A stretch of 9,249 nt of DNA from Alphaproteobacteria bacterium (GTDB lineage: Bacteria; Pseudomonadota; Alphaproteobacteria; Rickettsiales; UBA6187): assembly GCA_024280585.1 (NCBI GenBank), contig JAJRPW010000006.1, positions 1 through 9,249 of the forward strand, read 5' to 3'. This document shows positions 6,219-9,249 of the stretch, piece by piece (position 1 is the stretch's first letter; every line of letters begins with the position of its first letter). The notes under the pieces are model-generated. The model made no database searches. It saw only the letters and a list, made by a program, of their open reading frames with translations, and was not told where the DNA came from. The position numbers and the translations under genes are program-made.

Positions 6219-7713
6219 AGGGATTTTAAGGGAGCTGGGCGTCGATCTAAAAATGCAGAAAGGCAAGGATATAGTGGTTACATCCCCGATAGATGGGGAT
6301 GTAATTGCCAGTTTAAAAGCCGACGATGCAAGCAGTATGGAGCAGAAAATTGCCCGTTGCCAGAATGCGTTTGAGATTTGGCGTGATGTTCCTGCGCCAA
6401 AAAGAGGTGAGTTTATACGCATATTCGGCGATGAATTACGCAAAGCCAAGGAGCCGTTAGGCAAATTAGTGACCATGGAATGCGGAAAAATCCTTGAGGA
6501 AGGTAAAGGCGAAGTCCAGGAAATGATTGATATTTGTGACTTTGCCGTCGGCCTTTCCAGGCAAATTGGCGGCTCAACCCTGCCTTCAGAGCGATTAAAT
6601 CATAATATGCAGGAAAACTGGCTGCCGCTTGGCCCCATCGGGGTTATTAGCGCGTTTAACTTTCCCGTCGCTGTTTGGGCATGGAACTTCGCACTGGCAG
6701 TCATTTGCGGCGATTCAGTTATATGGAAACCTTCCGATAAAACGCCTCTTTGCGCGCTGGCCTGTCAGGCTATTTTCAACCGCGCAGTTAAAAAATATGA
6801 CGGATCCGTGCCGGCAGGCCTGTGTGAAATCGCCTTTGGCTTCGTAAATATCGGCGAGCAACTGGTAAATGATCGCAGAATCGCACTTGTGAGCGCAACG
6901 GGCAGCTCGCGTATGGGCGCAATTGTCGGGCCTCAGGTGGCTAAAAGATTTGGCAAAACTCTCTTGGAATTAGGCGGAAATAACGCTGCTATCGTTACTC
7001 CATCGGCGGATTTGGACGTGGCCTTGCCGTCAATTTTATTCGGCGCAGTCGGCACAGCCGGGCAGCGTTGCACCACAACCCGCCGCGTATTTGTGCATGA
7101 CAGTATTTATAACGAATTATTCGGCAAACTGGAAAACGCCTATGTGAGCCTGGCTGAAAAAATCGGTAACCCTTTGAAATCCGGCTCGTTAATCGGCCCG
7201 TTAATTGATGAAAATTCCTATGAAAGCATGCAGAATGCCTTGCAGATAGCGGCCGGTGAAAAAGGAAAAATCATTGGTGGTAAACGCGTTTTGGAGAAAA
7301 AATTTCCCAATAGTTTTTATGTGCATCCAGCCTTGGTCAGAATGCCTGAGCAAACACCCATAGTGCAAAAAGAAACCTTCGCGCCGATATTATACGTTAT
7401 GCCTTATAAGGATTTGGCCGATGCGATCAAGCAGCAAAATGATGTCGCACAAGGGCTTTCTTCCGCGATTTTCACTAAAGATATCTCGGAAGCAGCTATT
7501 TTCAAAAAATACAGTGATTGCGGAATTGCCAATGTTAATATCGGCACTTCCGGCGCAGAAATTGGCGGCGCTTTTGGTGGTGAGAAGGAAACTGGCGGTG
7601 GTCGCGAATCTGGTTCGGATTCCTGGAAAGCCTACATGCGCCGTCAAACCAGCACTACATATTATGGCAAAGACGCACCGGCACTGGCGCAAGGGGTTAG
7701 TTTTTCTGCTTAG
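6208..7713 (+). CDS. amaB: Alpha-aminoadipate-semialdehyde dehydrogenase, ALDH7/antiquitin family
   Basis: This enzyme oxidises 2-aminoadipate 6-semialdehyde to 2-aminoadipate with NAD+. The 501-residue protein follows human ALDH7A1 closely from WRDVPAPKRGEFIR (58-71) to the end. The cofactor site shows ISAFNFP (147-153, N151), IWKPS (172-176, K174) and SATGSSRMG (229-237). The general base is E254 in LLELGGNNA, the nucleophile is C288 in GTAGQRCTTTRR, and QKETFAPI (387-394) is the usual cofactor-binding stretch. The aminoadipate-binding loop and C-terminus SGAEIGGAFGGEKETGGGRE (448-467), with GSDSWKAYMRR following, are diagnostic of ALDH7. A GGAGG (6198-6202) lies 5 nt before the ATG, which sits inside the previous gene (11-nt overlap). 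The TAG stop coincides with the left TA of the palindromic element. The symbol follows the Pseudomonas name for this activity. Confidence 0.93.
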   Translation: MGIRGILRELGVDLKMQKGKDIVVTSPIDGDVIASLKADDASSMEQKIARCQNAFEIWRDVPAPKRGEFIRIFGDELRKAKEPLGKLVTMECGKILEEGKGEVQEMIDICDFAVGLSRQIGGSTLPSERLNHNMQENWLPLGPIGVISAFNFPVAVWAWNFALAVICGDSVIWKPSDKTPLCALACQAIFNRAVKKYDGSVPAGLCEIAFGFVNIGEQLVNDRRIALVSATGSSRMGAIVGPQVAKRFGKTLLELGGNNAAIVTPSADLDVALPSILFGAVGTAGQRCTTTRRVFVHDSIYNELFGKLENAYVSLAEKIGNPLKSGSLIGPLIDENSYESMQNALQIAAGEKGKIIGGKRVLEKKFPNSFYVHPALVRMPEQTPIVQKETFAPILYVMPYKDLADAIKQQNDVAQGLSSAIFTKDISEAAIFKKYSDCGIANVNIGTSGAEIGGAFGGEKETGGGRESGSDSWKAYMRRQTSTTYYGKDAPALAQGVSFSA

Positions 7714-7855
7714 GTTCTGTTGTGAAATTTCCAGAGTGAGCCGAAAATGCCGGTTTTCTGCGCTTCCGTTTCTCAAGTACTTTTACGTACGTTCCGATAC
7801 GGTTCTCAAAAACCAGCATTTTCGGCTCACTCTGGAAATTTCACAACAGAACCTA
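7711..7855. mobile_element. MITE-like palindromic element between convergent stop codons
   Basis: Arms 7711-7757 and 7809-7855 are inverted copies, identical over the outer 40 bp and differing once in 47, around a 51-nt centre. The element proper is 7713-7853 (141 bp), from GGTTCTGTTGTGAAATTTCC to its reverse complement. A TA on each side (7711-7712, 7854-7855) could be a target duplication. There is no transposase or credible reading frame; frames crossing it on both strands encode the same peptide HFRLTLEISQQNL simply because it is a palindrome. The GGTTCTGTTG tip resembles ends of IS6- and some IS5-family elements, and the TA flanks suit TA-targeting groups, so the parent is unclear. The strong hairpin may stop transcription from both sides, but there is no T-run. 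Confidence 0.72.
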
Positions 7856-7858
7856 GAA

Positions 7859-8158
7859 CTAGCCTCTAAGTTTGCCTTTTGCAGTTTCTTGCTCAACTTT
7901 TGGAGTTGCTGGCGGCGGCGTAAGCGTTGTTAAAGGATCTTTGCGTGGGGTTTTTGATGCTTCCCTTGTCGGAAATTCATTCTTAATTGCTTCTTGTTTT
8001 TCCTCGCCAGTAAATAGGCCAGTAAAAAAACCTTTTACAATACCTACTAGATTCATAAGAGCCTCGGTGCCGCCTTCACCAATCATACCGCTCATATTTT
8101 TCTCAATATTACCAAAAATATTGCTTACACGTGTTGTCGCATCATGCCAAATTCCCAT
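7859..8158 (-). CDS. Orphan 99-residue protein with central hydrophobic glycine-rich helix
   Basis: The frame runs from ATG 8156-8158 to TAG 7859-7861. AAGGA (8169-8173) lies 10 nt before the start. The N-terminal third (MGIWHDATTRVSNIFGNIEK) looks amphipathic, residues 22-51 (SGMIGEGGTEALMNLVGIVK and on to FFTGLFTG) are hydrophobic and glycine-rich, and the rest is a charged, Pro/Thr-rich tail (LTTLTPPPATPKVEQETAKG). This could be a small membrane-associated protein or one with an amphipathic membrane-binding helix; it is not a clear transmembrane protein. It is convergent with the ALDH gene, only the palindromic element separates the stops, and a different palindromic repeat lies just upstream in its promoter region. 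The family is not recognised. The plus-strand frame at 7872-8177 is its antisense shadow. Confidence 0.6.
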   Translation of the reverse strand: MGIWHDATTRVSNIFGNIEKNMSGMIGEGGTEALMNLVGIVKGFFTGLFTGEEKQEAIKNEFPTREASKTPRKDPLTTLTPPPATPKVEQETAKGKLRG

Positions 8159-8195
8159 ATCTCATACTTCCTTTTAATTATTTACCAGTAATAAC

Positions 8196-8299
8196 ATAGT
8201 GTTTCAGGTTTGAAGTTACCGCAGAAAATCAAGGCGCAGTGTATTAAACATACATAAGCCGAAGATTAACGCCCGGTAACTTCAAAGATGATACACTAT
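8196..8299. repeat. Imperfect palindromic intergenic repeat of about 104 bp
   Basis: Arms 8196-8221 and 8274-8299 are inverted copies with 3 mismatches in 26. They include a perfect inner 13-bp pair (TTTGAAGTTACCG at 8209-8221, CGGTAACTTCAAA at 8274-8286) and a perfect outer pair (ATAGTGT / ACACTAT). The 52-nt centre is itself weakly self-complementary. It occupies most of the 164-nt gap 8159-8322 between the prepilin peptidase stop and the 99-residue gene start, in which I see no gene. A related sequence lies at 799-924, so this is a dispersed family, comparable in style to Rickettsia palindromic elements or other bacterial intergenic repeats. I do not recognise the exact family. It may place promoter or hairpin sequences upstream of the 99-residue gene. 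Confidence 0.72.
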
Positions 8300-8322
8300 A
8301 GCACGATTATATTAAGTTTTTG

Positions 8323-9120
8323 TTACAAATACAAGGAATAGTCAACAAAACCCGGATATATAACAAAAACCGCCAGTAAAACCGCCATTATAGCCCCCGG
8401 GCGCAGGGATTTTGCGTGTATTATGCGCCAAACAAACGTTAATAAGCCTGCAGCAGCAATGAAAACCGCCAACTGTTCAAACGATAAAAACACACCGCAA
8501 ATCGCCAGCATCTTGACATAATCAAAGCCGGGGCCGATGAAGCGATCTTCATGCTGCCATTTGGTATAATCCCAGCCGATTTCCTTTTGCCCTATGACGT
8601 AATAATAGATATGCCGGATGAATAAGCCGATAATTCCAGCGGTGAGGCCGCCATATAATGCGCCGTAAAATGTGTGATCCATGAATGTGCGGTAAACCGC
8701 GCCGATAAACAAGGTTGTGATCAGGATTTTGGCGGGAATGCGGTTATTTTCAGCATCAACCACCGCCAGGATGGTTAAAGCCACAATCATTGATGTCATT
8801 AAAAAGAATAAATCACCAAAACCATACTGCAAATAACATAAGACGAAAAAAAATGTGATGGCAAATTCTGTGATGAAATAGCTTAAGCTACACTCATATT
8901 TACCGCCACAATGACGACATTTCCCTTTGAGCAAAAAATATGAGAATACCGAGAAATAATCCAACAGATTTAACTCTGCCTTGCACATAAAACAGCGTGG
9001 TTTATCGCCTATCCACGGCATATTCCTGGGAATTCGGTAAGTGGCCATTGTGGCAAAACTGCCCCAACCAAAGCCCATAATGACCGTGATGATAATCCCG
9101 AAAATACTGGCTTCTTCCAT
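8323..9120 (-). CDS. pilD: Type IV prepilin leader peptidase / methyltransferase (A24 family)
   Basis: This is an inner-membrane aspartic protease that cleaves the leader of type IV pilins and pseudopilins, and often methylates the new N-terminus. The 265-residue protein starts with a membrane helix and GWGSFATMATYRIPR (18-32). A cytoplasmic loop follows with the two CxxC pairs C43/C46 and C68/C71 of the N-terminal (methylase) domain. About six further hydrophobic segments follow. The first catalytic aspartate is D122 in VVDAENNRIPA (121-130), and the second is D200 in GPGFDYVKM (196-204). The usual motif is GxGD, so the extra residue before the aspartate is unusual. The ATG (9118-9120) follows the upstream stop directly (TAGATG), with AAGG 8 nt before it inside the upstream gene. 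No pilin genes are in the window. Confidence 0.87.
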   Translation of the reverse strand: MEEASIFGIIITVIMGFGWGSFATMATYRIPRNMPWIGDKPRCFMCKAELNLLDYFSVFSYFLLKGKCRHCGGKYECSLSYFITEFAITFFFVLCYLQYGFGDLFFLMTSMIVALTILAVVDAENNRIPAKILITTLFIGAVYRTFMDHTFYGALYGGLTAGIIGLFIRHIYYYVIGQKEIGWDYTKWQHEDRFIGPGFDYVKMLAICGVFLSFEQLAVFIAAAGLLTFVWRIIHAKSLRPGAIMAVLLAVFVIYPGFVDYSLYL

Positions 9121-9249
9121 CTATGCGGCCTTGGCTAATTTATTCAGGAAATTATTTAAAGGTGTGCTGTTGCCTTCAATTTGACTAAGTTCCCAAACGC
9201 TCGACCACGAACCAACATCCGACCAGTTAATATCAACCGGGCATAAAAC
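9121..9249 (-). CDS. Mannose-1-phosphate guanylyltransferase, C-terminal fragment (cut by window edge, shortened end)
   Basis: The 42 codons from the window edge to TAG 9121-9123 read VLCPVDINWSDVGSWSSVWE and then a short tail ending NKLAKAA. PVDxGWSDVGSWxxLWE is the signature at the end of the nucleotidyltransferase domain of enzymes that make GDP-mannose from mannose-1-phosphate and GTP (ManC/AlgA/CpsB); here Asn replaces the usual Gly. In the family this motif is followed by DGN-V-GD and a left-handed beta-helix or isomerase domain of about 90-190 residues. Here the protein ends about 22 residues later and the prepilin peptidase begins at once, so that domain is missing rather than merely out of frame. 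It may be a natural short form or a truncated relic. Only the N-terminal part beyond the window can tell. Confidence 0.68.
   Translation of the reverse strand, partial: VLCPVDINWSDVGSWSSVWELSQIEGNSTPLNNFLNKLAKAA

Noticed and set aside
7711..7855. Ordinary intrinsic terminator for the sixA-saccharopine-ALDH operon.
   Set aside because: The stem is about 47 bp with a 51-nt centre and no following T-run, and is flanked by TA; a MITE-like element fits better, although it may still act as a terminator.
7390..7933. Overlapping reading frames on both strands (7390-7776 minus, 7421-7933 plus) sharing the peptide HFRLTLEISQQNL.
   Set aside because: The shared peptide is produced by reading the two arms of the palindrome at 7711-7855; the rest is antisense or out of frame with the ALDH gene and the 99-residue gene.

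Overview
The window looks like a low-GC bacterial chromosome segment, by eye roughly 40% G+C, with short intergenic gaps and several overlapping start and stop codons. The family mix is polyphosphate kinase plus a long-form Ppx, a SixA-type phosphatase, the saccharopine-pathway enzymes and a type IV prepilin peptidase. This suggests a Gram-negative proteobacterium, possibly an AT-rich alphaproteobacterium. That placement is inference only: there is no rRNA or tRNA in the window to support it.

Layout. At the left edge the minus strand carries the N-terminal part of an unrecognised Met/Glu-rich small protein (1-228) behind a good sigma70-like promoter, and an orphan 104-residue basic, low-complexity protein (413-727). 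Next comes a minus-strand operon, ppk (2380-4557) followed by ppx (905-2383), overlapping by 4 nt (ATGA). These are the enzymes that make and degrade inorganic polyphosphate. A 78-nt divergent promoter region holding two dyad symmetries separates ppk from a plus-strand operon: sixA-like phosphohistidine phosphatase (4636-5160), saccharopine dehydrogenase (5157-6218) and an ALDH7/antiquitin-type aminoadipate-semialdehyde dehydrogenase (6208-7713). These overlap by 4 and 11 nt. The last two enzymes catalyse consecutive steps: saccharopine to glutamate plus 2-aminoadipate 6-semialdehyde, then to 2-aminoadipate. The operon is therefore the lower part of the saccharopine route of lysine breakdown. 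The lysine-ketoglutarate reductase that would feed it is not in the window.

Right part. The plus-strand operon converges on a 99-residue orphan gene (7859-8158, minus). Between the two stop codons sits a near-perfect 141-bp palindrome flanked by TA on both sides, best read as a MITE-like non-autonomous element. Upstream of the orphan gene is a second kind of palindromic element (8196-8299). A diverged relative of it (32 of 41 ungapped matches over the left part) lies at 799-924 and appears to run into the 3' end of ppx. The right end holds a prepilin peptidase (8323-9120), whose second catalytic aspartate sits in a GPGFD rather than a GxGD context. It starts directly after the stop of a C-terminally shortened mannose-1-phosphate guanylyltransferase reading frame (9121-9249, cut by the window edge).

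No CRISPR array, tRNA, rRNA, recognisable transposase or obvious new defence system was found. The least explained items are the two families of palindromic repeats and the three orphan small proteins.
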